A stretch of 5,526 nucleotides of DNA from Opitutales bacterium (GTDB lineage: Bacteria > Verrucomicrobiota > Verrucomicrobiia > Opitutales > UBA2987): positions 1 through 5,526 of the forward strand of contig JAJFLT010000316.1 in NCBI GenBank assembly GCA_021772555.1, in the 5' to 3' direction. Made by a program: the position numbers and the translations under genes. Within the stretch, counting starts at the first letter, position 1, and each line of letters opens with the position of its first letter. This document shows positions 4,516 through 5,526 of the stretch, one piece after another. The notes under the pieces were generated by a model. It saw only the letters and a program-made list of their open reading frames with translations, made no database searches and had not been told where the DNA came from.

Positions 4516-5526
4516 ATGAAGAAGGGGCAAACGAATCGCATTATTGAACGAAACCGAAAATACATCGCAGGCGGGGTAGTTTCACTAAATCGGATGATCG
4601 AACCCATGCGGGTATTCGAGCGCGCCCAAGGCGCCTATATTTGGGATGTTGAAGGGAATAGGTATACGGATTTCCATTCCGCTTTCGCACCGTTTTTACT
4701 CGGTCATTGTGATCCAGACGTAGATAATGCGGTTGTTGAGGCGATTCGGAAACAGCAATCGCTTTTCGGCGCAGGTACCACGCTTTGGGAAGGTGAATTG
4801 GCCGAATTAGTAGTGAATTGTGTGCCATCAGTAGAGCAGGTCCAGATCACCAATACCGGGACGGAAGCGACCTACCACGCCGTTAGAATTGCCAGGGCTG
4901 CTACCGGGCGCGACGGTATTGTAATTATACAAGGCGGATACAACGGATGGCATAACGATGTGGCCTTCAATTTGATGGATTCTGCTGAAAGGTTGGCTCA
5001 ATCAAAACCCGGTGAGGAACGTCCGTTGTTTCCCATCAGCGCGGGTATTCCGCAATCCGTTCATCAAAACGTGCATGTCGTAGAGTATAATGACCTGCTT
5101 GCAGTGAAGCAGTTATTTGAAAATGAAAAAATAGCAGGAATTATCCTCGAACCCGTCTTACAAAATATTGGCATAGTGAAACCTCTGCCAGACTACATCG
5201 AAGGGTTGCGTCGTTTGTGCGATGACTATTCCGTCTTATTAATATTCGATGAAATTAAAACCGGATTTCGTCAAGGGCTTTCTGGATATCAGGGGCTGTG
5301 CGGAGTAAAACCTGATTTATCAACATTTGGCAAAGCGATTGCCAACGGTTACCCGTTGGGAGTTATCGGGGGAAAGCAGGAGTTTATGCGTTATTTTTCT
5401 CATACCGATCCTTCAAAACGGGTGATGATGGCGGGTACATACAATGCTCATCCCGTTCCGGTTGCTGCCGCCATTGCCACTTTGCGCAAACTTACAAACG
5501 CTGAAGAGGAAATTTACGCTCACCTG
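4516..5526 (+). CDS. Class III PLP-dependent aminotransferase, HemL-like (3' end outside window)
   Basis: The first 337 codons of a cytoplasmic fold-type-I PLP enzyme are present and still open at the window edge; relatives have about 430-460 residues, so roughly 100 are missing. The ATG at 4516 is the first in frame after an in-frame TAG (4486-4488), and no Shine-Dalgarno sequence lies just upstream. The N-terminus YIAGGVVSLNR resembles the PGGV.S..R start of glutamate-1-semialdehyde aminomutases. TNTGTEA (112-118) is the PLP-phosphate loop, YNGWHND (142-148) carries the aromatic that stacks on the PLP ring, EPV..N.G.V.P (212 on) follows, DEIKTGFR has Asp245 for the pyridine nitrogen, and Lys273 in FGKAIANGYP is the Schiff-base lysine. 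AGTYNAHP (306-313) supplies Thr308 for the partner subunit's phosphate. Divergence from HemL in two motifs argues for a paralogous aminotransferase or aminomutase rather than the tetrapyrrole enzyme. The substrate is unknown. Confidence 0.92.
   Translation, partial: MKKGQTNRIIERNRKYIAGGVVSLNRMIEPMRVFERAQGAYIWDVEGNRYTDFHSAFAPFLLGHCDPDVDNAVVEAIRKQQSLFGAGTTLWEGELAELVVNCVPSVEQVQITNTGTEATYHAVRIARAATGRDGIVIIQGGYNGWHNDVAFNLMDSAERLAQSKPGEERPLFPISAGIPQSVHQNVHVVEYNDLLAVKQLFENEKIAGIILEPVLQNIGIVKPLPDYIEGLRRLCDDYSVLLIFDEIKTGFRQGLSGYQGLCGVKPDLSTFGKAIANGYPLGVIGGKQEFMRYFSHTDPSKRVMMAGTYNAHPVPVAAAIATLRKLTNAEEEIYAHL

Noticed and set aside
4541..4828. Minus-strand open frame of 95 codons inside the aminotransferase
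   Set aside because: It is antisense to a clearly conserved enzyme N-terminus, and its Arg- and His-rich composition is typical of a shadow frame.
4516..5526. Naming the aminotransferase hemL
   Set aside because: Two active-site motifs differ from glutamate-1-semialdehyde aminomutase and the neighbours are not tetrapyrrole genes, so only a family-level call is justified.
1..5526. CRISPR array, tRNA or rRNA, insertion sequence, phage or defence genes
   Set aside because: No regularly spaced repeats, cloverleaf, rRNA-like sequence, transposase or integrase motifs were seen on either strand.

Overview
The window has three genes and reads as a chromosomal nutrient-uptake locus of a Gram-negative bacterium. 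The best guess at lineage is Verrucomicrobiota, in the Opitutae/Puniceicoccales area. The reasons are a TonB-dependent outer-membrane receptor whose mature N-terminus has the 'LS-x-FEV ... DVGYQA ... TATRI' style often seen in receptors of that group, a GntR head joined to a LacI-type sensor, moderate GC content with AT-rich intergenic regions, and no clear Shine-Dalgarno sequence before any of the three genes. The lineage is inference.

Layout: (1) positions 1-113 hold no supportable gene, only two short palindromes beyond the end of the regulator. (2) Positions 114-1322, minus strand, encode a GntR/LacI-type chimeric transcriptional regulator. (3) Positions 1338-1712 are an AT-rich divergent intergenic region rich in dyad symmetry: a 17-nt-arm imperfect inverted repeat, small operator-like palindromes sharing TGTATGT or CAGTATAT words, a consensus -35 hexamer, and a perfect 18-bp palindrome in the presumed receptor leader. 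(4) Positions 1713-4151, plus strand, encode a complete TonB-dependent receptor of the siderophore-receptor-like type. (5) Positions 4152-4515 are a second long intergenic region with a 10-bp-stem hairpin, two perfect 10-bp palindromes and a five-codon mini-ORF. (6) Positions 4516-5526, plus strand, hold the first 337 codons of a class III PLP-dependent aminotransferase related to glutamate-1-semialdehyde aminomutase. It runs off the right edge.

A plausible joint reading is that the regulator senses a small molecule and controls the divergent receptor, which imports a ligand across the outer membrane, and the aminotransferase may act on a related amine, amino acid or amino sugar. The link between regulator and receptor rests on divergent arrangement and candidate operators. 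The link to the aminotransferase rests only on adjacency and strand, and the 364-bp gap suggests it may have its own promoter. The ligand cannot be identified from this sequence. No RNA gene, CRISPR array, insertion sequence or attachment site was recognised. The most notable unexplained structure is the dyad-rich regulatory DNA on either side of the receptor gene.
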